Of a stretch of DNA of 10,976 nt, positions 1 through 6,823 are shown piece by piece (position 1 is the stretch's first letter; the number at the start of each line of letters is the position of its first letter). A program made the translations under genes and the position numbers. Below the pieces are notes generated by a model. It was given only the letters and a program-made list of their open reading frames with translations, was not told where the DNA came from and ran no database searches. This DNA comes from Gammaproteobacteria bacterium. Its GTDB lineage: Bacteria > Pseudomonadota > Gammaproteobacteria > Chromatiales > Chromatiaceae. The stretch spans positions 1 to 10,976 of the forward strand of contig JABDQZ010000180.1 in NCBI GenBank assembly GCA_013041975.1, written 5' to 3'.

Positions 1-476
1 CGCAAGAACCATCGGTCTTCAAACGCCTGAGCGTAAAAAACAACATTCTGGCCATTCTTGAATCCTGTGGTGATTATGACAGCGTGCAACGCAACAAACT
101 TTGCATCAAATTGCTCCATGATCTCAATATCGGTCATTTGTCCGAAAATCTTGCTATGAGTCTTTCTGGCGGAGAGCGACGCCGACTGGAAATTGCCCGC
201 GCCCTGGCTGTCAATCCCCGCTTTATCCTGCTTGATGAGCCTTTTGCCGGCGTCGACCCTATCTCAGTGGTTGATATTCAGAAAATTATTTCGCAACTGG
301 CTGAACAGGGCATTGGCATCCTGATTACCGATCACAATGTCCGAGAAACCCTCGGTATCTGTGATCGCGCTTACATCATCAGCGAGGGCAACGTGATAGC
401 TGAAGGCGATACTGAAACCATCCTTGGCAACGAAGACGTACGTACTGTCTATCTTGGAGAGAATTTCCGCCTGTAA
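1..476 (+). CDS. lptB: LptB, LPS export ABC transporter ATPase (3' part)
   Basis: This is the C-terminal part (157 residues, reading frame from base 3) of the cytoplasmic ATPase that powers lipopolysaccharide extraction from the inner membrane with LptF, LptG and LptC. The visible part starts at the Q-loop segment (QEPSVFKRLSV). It continues through the ABC signature LSGGERRR (residues 54-61 of the fragment), Walker B ILLDEP (75-80) with the D-loop FAGVDP, and the H-loop histidine in TDHNVRETL (His111). It ends with the family-typical YLGENFRL tail. The N-terminal part, roughly 80-85 residues with the Walker A motif, lies off the left edge. The match to E. coli LptB is close along the whole fragment, so the family call is secure. 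Normally rpoN follows directly; here a minus-strand gene intervenes after 15 bases. I see no terminator hairpin after the stop. Confidence 0.97.
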   Translation, partial: QEPSVFKRLSVKNNILAILESCGDYDSVQRNKLCIKLLHDLNIGHLSENLAMSLSGGERRRLEIARALAVNPRFILLDEPFAGVDPISVVDIQKIISQLAEQGIGILITDHNVRETLGICDRAYIISEGNVIAEGDTETILGNEDVRTVYLGENFRL

Positions 477-491
477 AGTCCAATACAGCCT

Positions 492-1814
492 TTAAGTTGC
501 AGTCGAGGCTTCTTCGGATCGCTGCATCTGCCGGACACTGCTGGCCTGAATGCCTGTATCATTCTGATGTTCGCTGTAAACCACCTGATTACGGCCATTT
601 TCCTTGGCTTCGTACAGGCCCATATCAGCCCTTGCCAACATGTTATCAATATCTTCTCCAGGAAGATCTGTAAAACCGGTACTGACCGTATAGGAAAAAT
701 TATATTTATCTGTTTTGACGGGTGTGCCTTCTATTTTCTTGCGGAACTTTTCCAGCCTTTTATAGGCCTGGTCCTTGTCTAAAAGCATCAGGATACAAAA
801 CTCCTCACCACCAAAACGCGACACCAGAACATCCGGGAACATGTCAGAGAGAATCTTGGCAATATGCCTGAGAGCCTCATCTCCACCATCATGCCCCTGC
901 TCATCATTAACCTTCTTGAAGAAATCAATATCCATCATGGCGACAGAAACAGGGCTGCCTTTTTTTACTGCTTTTTGAAAAAGGGCCGTACCTTCCCTGA
1001 AAAAATAGCGGCGGTTGTAAAGTTTGGTGAGATAGTCACGGTTAGCCGCATCACGGATCATTTCGATATGATCCAGAGTTTCAAGGTTCTGGTTTACCCT
1101 GCAAAGCAACTCCTCATAGCCAAAGGGTTTTGAAAGAAAATCATTGGCACCACTTTTCAGAAAACGGCTGGATACTCGCTCACCATCCGTTCCGGAAATA
1201 CCGATAATGCCCATCTCATCTTTTCCATGCTTGGCGCGGATTTTCTGGCAGACTTCAAATCCGTCCATATCAGGCAGGTTGTAATCCAGAAAAACCAGAC
1301 GAATATCAGGCTCCTTAGTGATTATTTCAAGCCCTTCAGTTGCCGTATGGGCAATCAACACCTTCAGGCGTTGAATGCCAAGCTGGAAGGCGAGCAATCC
1401 TGACAGGCTTTGCGAATCATCAATAATCAGTACTTTGGTGTTACGGTTTTTCTGGATTCTGCCTACCAGGTCGGCAACGTACTGATATGAACTGATGCCG
1501 GTAGATTTAACGACATAATCAACCACACCATAACTGGCCATCTCCTGGCGCATGTCTTCACCATACGCACCGGTAAGCACAATGACAGGGATATTGGCAG
1601 CGATTACATCAGGCAATGTTTCGCCGTTGGGAGCATCGGGAAGATTCAAATCCACAATGGCAATGGAAAAACGTCCAGGATTCTCAGAAATCAGCTCATT
1701 GACCTGTTTACGACTGGATGCAATTACACCCTTGCAAGCATTTTTCTCCTCAATCATCATCTTGCCCATGTTGGCCAGTGCGCGATTGTCTTCAATGATC
1801 AGGAATTCAAACAT
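492..1814 (-). CDS. Tandem-receiver diguanylate cyclase (REC-REC-GGDEF)
   Basis: This gene encodes a 440-residue cytoplasmic response regulator predicted to make cyclic di-GMP from two GTP. The first receiver (about 3-120) has the acidic pair Glu8/Asp9, phospho-acceptor Asp55, Thr81 and Lys103. The second (about 127-245) has Asp132/Asp133, Asp177 and Lys229 in the SKPF motif. The GGDEF domain (about 255-415) opens with DYLTKLYNRRYF, has MDIDFFKKVND for metal and GTP binding, and carries the active-site loop RFGGEEF (333-339). The product inhibition site RxxD is absent: the matching residues are FPDV (326-329). The last 25 residues look disordered. I chose ATG at 1814 because receiver domains begin right there (MFEFLIIEDN); an in-frame TTG at 1844 would add ten residues. 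Neither start has a clear Shine-Dalgarno sequence. No histidine kinase is in the window. The gene is convergent with lptB and divergent from rpoN. Family call is firm; the signal sensed is unknown. Confidence 0.93.
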   Translation of the reverse strand: MFEFLIIEDNRALANMGKMMIEEKNACKGVIASSRKQVNELISENPGRFSIAIVDLNLPDAPNGETLPDVIAANIPVIVLTGAYGEDMRQEMASYGVVDYVVKSTGISSYQYVADLVGRIQKNRNTKVLIIDDSQSLSGLLAFQLGIQRLKVLIAHTATEGLEIITKEPDIRLVFLDYNLPDMDGFEVCQKIRAKHGKDEMGIIGISGTDGERVSSRFLKSGANDFLSKPFGYEELLCRVNQNLETLDHIEMIRDAANRDYLTKLYNRRYFFREGTALFQKAVKKGSPVSVAMMDIDFFKKVNDEQGHDGGDEALRHIAKILSDMFPDVLVSRFGGEEFCILMLLDKDQAYKRLEKFRKKIEGTPVKTDKYNFSYTVSTGFTDLPGEDIDNMLARADMGLYEAKENGRNQVVYSEHQNDTGIQASSVRQMQRSEEASTAT

Positions 1815-1997
1815 AGGTGCCGATGTTCTTAATTTTAGTTCCAATTATGGACTAATACGGCCTGCGACGAAAAAACTTTATTGATTTCACTCAAACGAAA
1901 AATAAATTTAATTGTGTCGTGAAATGGCCAATTTGCGCTAGAATGTCAGTATAGACATACAAATAACGTACCAGATACGGAGAACCGGTAAAAATCA
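1815..1997. promoter_or_regulatory. Divergent intergenic region, probable promoters for the cyclase and rpoN
   Basis: This 183-base gap separates the divergent cyclase and rpoN genes. It is A/T-rich in its middle (about 1871-1915). Because the cyclase gene cuts rpoN off from lptB, an rpoN promoter is expected here. TAGAAT at 1939-1944 matches five of six bases of a sigma-70 -10 box, but I find no convincing -35 box 17 bases upstream. A short inverted repeat, ATGTC at 1943-1947 and GACAT at 1954-1958 with a six-base spacer, overlaps that box and could be an operator. GGAG at 1979-1982 is a possible but distant ribosome site for rpoN. On the minus strand CATAAT (1849-1844) is a weak -10 candidate for the cyclase. 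The presence of promoters is inferred from gene layout; the exact boxes are guesses. Confidence 0.4.
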
Positions 1998-3467
1998 ATG
2001 AAGCAATCGTTGCAGCTTCGACTGGGTCAACATCTGACAATGACACCCCAATTGCAGCAGGCGATCAGGCTTCTGCAATTGTCTACGCTGGATCTCAGGC
2101 AGGAAATCCAGGATGCCCTCGATTCCAACATCATGCTGGAAACCGAGGAAGACAGCCGTCAGAAAGAAGAACTCCCCGAGCAGGCCGCCAACACGGAAAC
2201 AAAACCCGCCAACGACAAAAACAACGAATCGGAAATCAACGCCGAAGCTGACAGTATGCCCGAAGATCTCCCCACCGACAGCTCCTGGGAAGATGTTTAC
2301 GATGAACCGACTGTAGTAACCCATACCAGTTCCAGCAACAACGACAATGAAAACATCGACTTTCTCGCCCAGCAGTCCAACACACAGACGCTGCAGGATT
2401 ATCTGACCTGGCAGATGAACATGTCGGTTTTCAGTGATAACGACCTGCTGATTGCCAATAGCATTATCGATGGAATTAACGATGATGGTTACCTGACCAC
2501 TGAAATCGAGGACATCATCAGAATCATCGACGATGAGAATGTTGAAATTGAAGAAGTCGAAGCTGTGCTGCATCGTATCCAGCATTTCGACCCTCCTGGC
2601 GTTGGAGCACGCGACACGCGCGAATGTCTACTGGTTCAACTGAAACAGTTACCTGAAGAAACTGAACACCGCAGCAAGGCTATCAAACTGGTCGGCGACC
2701 TGTTCAAACATCTGGCCGATCAGGACCTGAAAAGCATTAAGCGCAGGCTCGCAGTGAAAGACGAGGAACTACAACAGATCATGGGACTGATTCGTTCCCT
2801 CAACCCCCGTCCTGGCACCAGCGTTGTCGAATCAAAAACCGACTATGTCGAGCCAGATGTTTTTGTAAAAAAACTCAATGGCAGATGGCATGTCAGCCTT
2901 AACGGACACGCCACACCACTGCTCAAGGTCAACAGCGAATACGCTTCATTTATCCGTCGCGCCGACGATAGCACCGACAACGTCTCGCTGAAAAATCATT
3001 TACAGGAAGCCCGCTGGTTTATAAAAAGTCTGCAAAGCCGAAATGACACGCTGATGAAAGTCGCCACCAAGATTGTCGAATTTCAGCAAGGCTTTCTCGA
3101 TCATGGTGACGAAGCCATGAAACCGCTGGTATTACGCGATATCGCCGATGAACTGGAAATGCATGAATCCACCATCTCACGCGTAACGACCCAGAAATAC
3201 ATGCACACCCCACGGGGGACATACGAATTCAAGTATTTTTTCTCCAGCCACGTCAGCACCAGCGCTGGAGGAGAATGTTCGGCTACCGCTATCAGGGCAT
3301 TAATCAAGAAACTGGTTTCTGCGGAAAAACCCAGTAAACCCCTGAGCGACAACAAGATATCGCAGATCCTTGTCGACCAGGGCATCGAGGTTGCCCGGCG
3401 TACTGTAGCCAAATACCGTGAATCGATGGGCATCCCTCCATCGAATGAACGCAAGCGCCTGTTATAG
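1998..3467 (+). CDS. rpoN: RNA polymerase sigma-54 factor RpoN
   Basis: This encodes the 489-residue sigma-54 factor, which directs RNA polymerase to -24/-12 promoters and needs AAA+ enhancer-binding activators to open DNA. Region I (1-48) is the glutamine- and leucine-rich segment LRLGQHLTMTPQLQQAIRLL that contacts activators. Region II (about 49-120) is a polar, acidic, low-complexity linker. The core-binding domain follows (about 121-330), including HFDPPGVGARDTREC (196-210). The DNA-binding part has a helix-turn-helix around 376-400 (RDIADELEMHESTISRV) and the diagnostic RpoN box ARRTVAKYRE (466-475). Length is close to the E. coli protein (477), the extra lying in region II. The ATG at 1998 gives the standard N-terminus; GGAG lies 15 bases upstream, farther than usual. 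It is the first gene of the plus-strand cluster, and hpf follows after 27 bases with no visible terminator. Confidence 0.98.
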   Translation: MKQSLQLRLGQHLTMTPQLQQAIRLLQLSTLDLRQEIQDALDSNIMLETEEDSRQKEELPEQAANTETKPANDKNNESEINAEADSMPEDLPTDSSWEDVYDEPTVVTHTSSSNNDNENIDFLAQQSNTQTLQDYLTWQMNMSVFSDNDLLIANSIIDGINDDGYLTTEIEDIIRIIDDENVEIEEVEAVLHRIQHFDPPGVGARDTRECLLVQLKQLPEETEHRSKAIKLVGDLFKHLADQDLKSIKRRLAVKDEELQQIMGLIRSLNPRPGTSVVESKTDYVEPDVFVKKLNGRWHVSLNGHATPLLKVNSEYASFIRRADDSTDNVSLKNHLQEARWFIKSLQSRNDTLMKVATKIVEFQQGFLDHGDEAMKPLVLRDIADELEMHESTISRVTTQKYMHTPRGTYEFKYFFSSHVSTSAGGECSATAIRALIKKLVSAEKPSKPLSDNKISQILVDQGIEVARRTVAKYRESMGIPPSNERKRLL

Positions 3468-3494
3468 GCATACAAAAACAATAGGAGCAAAGCT

Positions 3495-3815
3495 ATGCAA
3501 ATTAGCCTCACTGGACATCATGTAGACCTGACCGACTCATTAAGAGCCTATGTAGATACCAAGTTTGAAAGACTTGAAAGACACTTCGATCACGTCACTA
3601 ATGTCCATGTCATTCTGAGTGTTGAAAAACTCGCGCAAAAAGCTGAAGCTAACATGCACGTCAGTGGCGCGGAAATCTTTGCCGACTCCACCCATGAAGA
3701 TATGTATGCGGCACTGGACTCACTCGTTGACAAACTTGACCGCCAGCTCATAAAACACAAGGAAAAAATGAAAAACCACCGTGGTGGCAAACCCGTCCCT
3801 GCGATGGAAGACTAA
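3495..3815 (+). CDS. hpf: Ribosome hibernation promoting factor HPF
   Basis: This encodes a 106-residue short-form HPF/YfiA-family protein. In this family the protein binds the decoding region of the 30S subunit and helps form inactive 100S ribosome dimers in stationary phase or starvation. The fold starts with the typical MQISLTGHHVDLTDSLRAYV. It has the conserved stretch KFERLERHFDHVTNVHVIL, and a DMYAALDSLVDKLDRQLIKHKEK helix near the C-terminus (about 75-97). It lacks the extra C-terminal dimerisation domain of long HPF (about 180 residues or more), so it is the short gammaproteobacterial type; a ten-residue tail rich in glycine and proline follows the basic helix. AGGAG at 3483-3487, seven bases before the ATG, is a strong ribosome site. 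Its place between rpoN and ptsN is the conserved one. Confidence 0.96.
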   Translation: MQISLTGHHVDLTDSLRAYVDTKFERLERHFDHVTNVHVILSVEKLAQKAEANMHVSGAEIFADSTHEDMYAALDSLVDKLDRQLIKHKEKMKNHRGGKPVPAMED

Positions 3816-3823
3816 GACGAAAA

Positions 3824-4294
3824 ATGCTTCCACAGAACTTCCTCACTGACGAAACAGTAGCGACCAGGGTCGCGATCCACAGCAAGAAACGTCTGCTTGA
3901 ATATATTGCAGAACTGTTTTCAAACCAGAATCCACAGCTGGACGTTACTGCTATTTTTGAAAAACTGATTGAAAGGGAAAGACTGGGAAGCACTGGCCTG
4001 GGGAAAGGTATCGCCCTTCCCCATGCCAGGATAGAGGGCCTCACTCATGCCCAGGCTGTATTTCTAAAACTTCAAGAAGGCATAGATTTCGATGCCATAG
4101 ATAATCAGCCGATCGACCTTGTCGTTGCCTTGCTGGTACCTGCGGAAACGAATGAGGAACACTTACAGATACTGGCTGGCCTGGCCGGTTTTTTCAATGA
4201 AGATGAAAACTGTGCTCTGATGCGTGCTACCGATGACCATCAGAAACTCATTGACCTGTTAACCAATGCTATAGAAAATAAAGCAAACGCCTGA
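3824..4294 (+). CDS. ptsN: PTS IIA-like nitrogen-regulatory protein PtsN (EIIA-Ntr)
   Basis: This encodes a 156-residue EIIA of the fructose/mannitol fold, the terminal phospho-acceptor of the nitrogen PTS. It does not transport; its phosphorylation state regulates partner proteins, in E. coli K+ transport (TrkA, KdpD) among others. The active histidine is His67 in GKGIALPHARIEGL, and the preceding ERERLGSTGLG segment (50-60) is typical. The segment PIDLVVALLVPAETNEEHLQILAGLAGFF is the conserved second half. Length is close to E. coli PtsN (163). The gene starts eight bases after hpf; GGAAG at 3806-3810, inside the end of hpf, is a rather distant ribosome site. No EI-Ntr (PtsP) is in the window, so its likely phosphate donor is the HPr and EI encoded downstream in the same cluster. 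Confidence 0.96.
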   Translation: MLPQNFLTDETVATRVAIHSKKRLLEYIAELFSNQNPQLDVTAIFEKLIERERLGSTGLGKGIALPHARIEGLTHAQAVFLKLQEGIDFDAIDNQPIDLVVALLVPAETNEEHLQILAGLAGFFNEDENCALMRATDDHQKLIDLLTNAIENKANA

Positions 4295-4320
4295 TTCAGC
4301 AGCCAAACAGGAAGCGCTAA

Positions 4321-5280
4321 ATGGCATCTGAAAAACACACCACCATTCTGGATGTCTTTGAAGCCCTTGAGCAGCGACTGTCCCTGAAATGGGTAGCCTC
4401 ACTCAAATCCACCAACCGGGTTATTGAACACTCGTCTAACAGCAGTCGCACCGAGACACTGGCAGGCCCGTTAAATTACATCCACCCAAACCGTCTGCAG
4501 ATCATCGGCCAGACTGAAATGGATTATCTTAATGATATGTCTTCCGATGCACGCAACGATGCGCTGCGAAGATTGTTTATTGCCAGACCTGCTGCAGTGT
4601 TCTTATCGGATGATCAAGATCCGGATGTTGAAATTCTTGAAGCTGCCACCAAAAGCAAAACACCCCTGATTACCACACCGGTATCAGACATCCAGTTACT
4701 GGCGCACCTCAACTACCATCTATCGATTGCACTGGCTGAACACACTTCGGTGCATGGCGTATTTTTGGAGGTTCTGGGCATGGGCGTGTTAGTCACTGGC
4801 AGTGCTTCTGTTGGTAAAAGCGAGTTGGCACTGGAACTGATTAACCGCGGCAGTCGCCTGATAGCCGATGACGCGCCTGAGTTTTCACGCATTGCCCCTG
4901 ACATTATTGAAGGACGTTGCCCACCCCTGCTACAGGATTTTCTAGAAGTACGTGGTCTGGGCATTATAAATGTTCGCGCCATGTATGGTGACAGTGCGAT
5001 TAAACACAACAAATATCTGCGCCTGATGATCAAGTTGCTGAAAATGAATGATAACGAATTATCACAACTCGACAGGCTGGCTGGCACCCATGCGACCACC
5101 CATCTTCTCGGACTGGACATACCGGAAGTTACCGTTCCTGTTGCACCCGGTCGAAACCTTGCCATACTTGTTGAGACTGCTGTACGCAATCACATTATGC
5201 GCCTTAAAGGTTATGATGCAGCCGCCAATTTTATTGAAAGACAACAACAAGCTATAGAGATAGGTAGCAAAAGCAAATGA
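4321..5280 (+). CDS. hprK: HPr kinase/phosphorylase HprK
   Basis: This encodes a 319-residue bifunctional enzyme that phosphorylates HPr on Ser46 with ATP and removes the phosphate by phosphorolysis. The N-terminal domain (about 8-135) is the variable HprK_N fold. The catalytic domain (about 137-300) has the conserved HG motif His145/Gly146, P-loop GSASVGKS (160-167), the catalytic LIADDAPEF segment (Asp183/Asp184), and the HprK signature EVRGLGIINVRAMYGDSAI (209-227). The P-loop differs from the common GDSGIGKS or GESGVGKS form at three positions but still fits GxxxxGKS. AGGAAG at 4309-4314 is a good ribosome site six bases before the ATG. The stop overlaps the rapZ start (ATGA). The target Ser46 is present in HPr encoded three genes downstream, which supports a working kinase-substrate pair. 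HprK is absent from enteric bacteria but common in betaproteobacteria and some gammas. Confidence 0.97.
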   Translation: MASEKHTTILDVFEALEQRLSLKWVASLKSTNRVIEHSSNSSRTETLAGPLNYIHPNRLQIIGQTEMDYLNDMSSDARNDALRRLFIARPAAVFLSDDQDPDVEILEAATKSKTPLITTPVSDIQLLAHLNYHLSIALAEHTSVHGVFLEVLGMGVLVTGSASVGKSELALELINRGSRLIADDAPEFSRIAPDIIEGRCPPLLQDFLEVRGLGIINVRAMYGDSAIKHNKYLRLMIKLLKMNDNELSQLDRLAGTHATTHLLGLDIPEVTVPVAPGRNLAILVETAVRNHIMRLKGYDAAANFIERQQQAIEIGSKSK

Positions 5281-6140
5281 GACTCGTGATTGTGACTGGC
5301 CTGTCAGGCTCGGGCAAAAGTATTGCCCTCAATGCACTGGAAGACGAAGGTTTCTACTGCATTGATAACATGCCGGTTTTTTTGCTGGTGGCTTTTGCCG
5401 TCAACCTGGTTGAAAATCCTGATGATAGATTTCAACTGACGGCCATCGGCATCGATGCCCGTTCTGATCACTCAGATTTCCAGGAAATTCCCGATCTTGT
5501 AAAACGCCTGCGAAAATCAAATGTTGAATGCGAAATCATCACACTGGATGCCCAGGATGAGATCTTGATCAAACGCTTCAGTGAAACCCGACGCAAACAT
5601 CCGTTGACCGATGACAACACCTCACTGGCTGAAGCCATTAAACAGGAAAGAGAAATACTGAAACCACTGATGCTTTCCAGTGATCTGTCGATCGATACCA
5701 GCAGCAGCAATGTTCACCAGTTAAGAAAAACCATTCGTTCTCGCGTTGCTGGCTCCAAGGAAAACCATCTTTCCCTGCAAATTGAGTCTTTCGGCTTCAA
5801 ACACGGCGTGCCCAGAGATGCAGACTTTGTTTTCGATGTGCGTTGTCTTCCAAACCCGCACTGGCAACCAGATCTACGACCATTGACGGGCAAAGACCAA
5901 CCGGTAGCTGAGTTTCTTGCCTTACAGGATGACACACAGCGTATGTTTGATGATATCGCCACATTCATTGAAAACTGGATACCCAGTTTTCAGTCAGATG
6001 GCCGCTCCTATCTGACCATTGCCATCGGCTGCACTGGTGGGCAACACCGCTCGGTTTATCTCACCGAACGGCTTTGCGATTATTTTGATAGCAAAAACAT
6101 TACCACCATCCGCAGCCACCGGGAACTGGGCGATCATTAA
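5277..6140 (+). CDS. rapZ: RNase adapter protein RapZ
   Basis: This encodes a 287-residue P-loop protein. In E. coli, RapZ binds the small RNA GlmZ and hands it to RNase E, which tunes glucosamine-6-phosphate synthase and so cell-envelope precursor supply. The N-terminal domain has Walker A GLSGSGKS (8-15) followed by GFYCIDNMPVFLL, and IGIDARS (57-63). The C-terminal RNA- and ligand-binding domain (about 165-287) has FGFKHGVPRDADFVFDVR and the strongly conserved GCTGGQHRSV (251-260). E. coli RapZ has 284 residues, so the length fits. The ATG overlaps the hprK stop by four bases and only a weak AGG (5262-5264) precedes it, so translation probably depends on coupling. Whether GlmY/GlmZ-type RNAs exist in this organism cannot be told from the window; outside enterics the role of RapZ is less certain. 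Confidence 0.96.
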   Translation: MRLVIVTGLSGSGKSIALNALEDEGFYCIDNMPVFLLVAFAVNLVENPDDRFQLTAIGIDARSDHSDFQEIPDLVKRLRKSNVECEIITLDAQDEILIKRFSETRRKHPLTDDNTSLAEAIKQEREILKPLMLSSDLSIDTSSSNVHQLRKTIRSRVAGSKENHLSLQIESFGFKHGVPRDADFVFDVRCLPNPHWQPDLRPLTGKDQPVAEFLALQDDTQRMFDDIATFIENWIPSFQSDGRSYLTIAIGCTGGQHRSVYLTERLCDYFDSKNITTIRSHRELGDH

Positions 6141-6553
6141 TGACCACCGGGGTGTTACTGGTCACTCACCAGGGGATAGGCTCGACTATGCTGCAGGTAG
6201 CCAGGCAAATAATGAATGCCACTTTTGATCATATCGATTACCTTGAAGTCGGGTTTGATGCAGATACCGTAGAGCTCACACGTGCTCTGGAGGATAAACT
6301 CTCCCGGGTCGAGCAAGGTGCAGGCGTACTTGTTCTGAGCGACCTGATTGGTGCAACTCCCTGTAACCTGGCATCAAATTCCGCCCACCAGAACACCATC
6401 GTAGTAACCGGACTGAACCTCCCCATGCTTATCAGGGTCTACAATTATCGTGAGCGGCCACTGCATGAATTGTCCAGAATCGCTCAGGAAGGCGCCCAAA
6501 AGGGCATTTTCCAACTCTCTCACGATAACTGCATCAATACCAAGGAACTGTAA
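6140..6553 (+). CDS. PTS EIIA component, mannose (EIIA-Man) family
   Basis: This encodes a 137-residue stand-alone EIIA of the mannose/fructose/sorbose family. The phosphorylated residue is His10 in LLVTHQGIGSTML. The second conserved block is LVLSDLIGATPCNLAS (about 69-84), and VVTGLNLPMLIRVYNYR (93-109) follows the family pattern. The usual partner domains EIIB, EIIC and EIID are absent and this protein has no IIB fusion. With HPr and EI next to it, it most likely receives phosphate and regulates something, not transport of a sugar; its partner is unknown. The ATG overlaps the rapZ stop (TAATG) and has no strong ribosome site, so coupling is likely. The stop abuts the GTG of ptsH. Stand-alone EIIA-Man beside HPr is typical of proteobacteria with an incomplete PTS. 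Confidence 0.94.
   Translation: MTTGVLLVTHQGIGSTMLQVARQIMNATFDHIDYLEVGFDADTVELTRALEDKLSRVEQGAGVLVLSDLIGATPCNLASNSAHQNTIVVTGLNLPMLIRVYNYRERPLHELSRIAQEGAQKGIFQLSHDNCINTKEL
6542..6547 (+). promoter_or_regulatory. Ribosome binding site for the GTG start of ptsH
   Basis: AAGGAA lies seven bases before the GTG at 6554, inside the last codons of the EIIA gene. It is a good Shine-Dalgarno match and supports GTG as the start of HPr, which directly follows the TAA stop of the preceding gene. Confidence 0.7.
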
Positions 6554-6823
6554 GTGCTGGAACAGGAAATTGAAATTGTTAACAAACTGGGTCTACATGC
6601 GCGTGCTGCAGCCAAACTGGTTTCCACTGCCGGTCAGTTCACTTCCGAGGTCCTGTTAAGCAAAGGGCACCAGGAAATCAACGCCAAGAGTATTATGGGC
6701 GTGATGATGCTTGCTGCCAGTATAGGAAGCGTTCTAAATCTGAAAACCAGCGGTACAGACGAACGACAGGCTATGGACGCGCTGGTTGAACTCATCAACG
6801 ACAAATTCGGTGAAGGCGAATGA
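6554..6823 (+). CDS. ptsH: Phosphocarrier protein HPr
   Basis: This encodes an 89-residue HPr, the small cytoplasmic carrier that moves phosphate from EI to EIIA proteins. The active histidine is His15 in KLGLHARAAAKLV. The regulatory serine is Ser46 in EINAKSIMGVMML, at the standard position and in a context close to that of HPr proteins that HprK modifies. Both sites are thus present, and hprK is encoded in the same cluster, so dual control by EI and HprK is expected. The start is GTG, directly after the TAA of the EIIA gene and with AAGGAA seven bases upstream. The stop overlaps the ptsI start (ATGA). It could equally be named ptsO/npr by position; the intact Ser46 context and adjacency to ptsI favour HPr. 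Confidence 0.96.
   Translation: MLEQEIEIVNKLGLHARAAAKLVSTAGQFTSEVLLSKGHQEINAKSIMGVMMLAASIGSVLNLKTSGTDERQAMDALVELINDKFGEGE

Noticed and set aside
477..491. Bidirectional terminator between the convergent lptB and cyclase genes
   Set aside because: The gap is 15 bases and no stem with a T-run is visible there; a five-base AGCCT/AGGCT pairing across the cyclase stop has a loop of 16 bases and no U-tract.
1815..1844. TTG start at 1844 for the diguanylate cyclase
   Set aside because: It adds ten residues before the normal start of a receiver domain and has no ribosome site; ATG at 1814 fits the family better.
1925..1938. Possible sigma-54 promoter (TGGCCA...TTGC) upstream of rpoN
   Set aside because: The GG and GC are only seven bases apart where the -24/-12 promoter needs about ten, so the spacing does not fit.
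1995..2585. A 196-codon minus-strand open frame opposite rpoN
   Set aside because: It lies wholly inside the clear rpoN coding region, its product resembles no family I know, and its low-complexity runs mirror the rpoN linker codons. It is a shadow frame.
3101..3511. A 136-codon minus-strand open frame across the end of rpoN and the start of hpf
   Set aside because: It is antisense to two well-supported genes and shows no recognisable domain.
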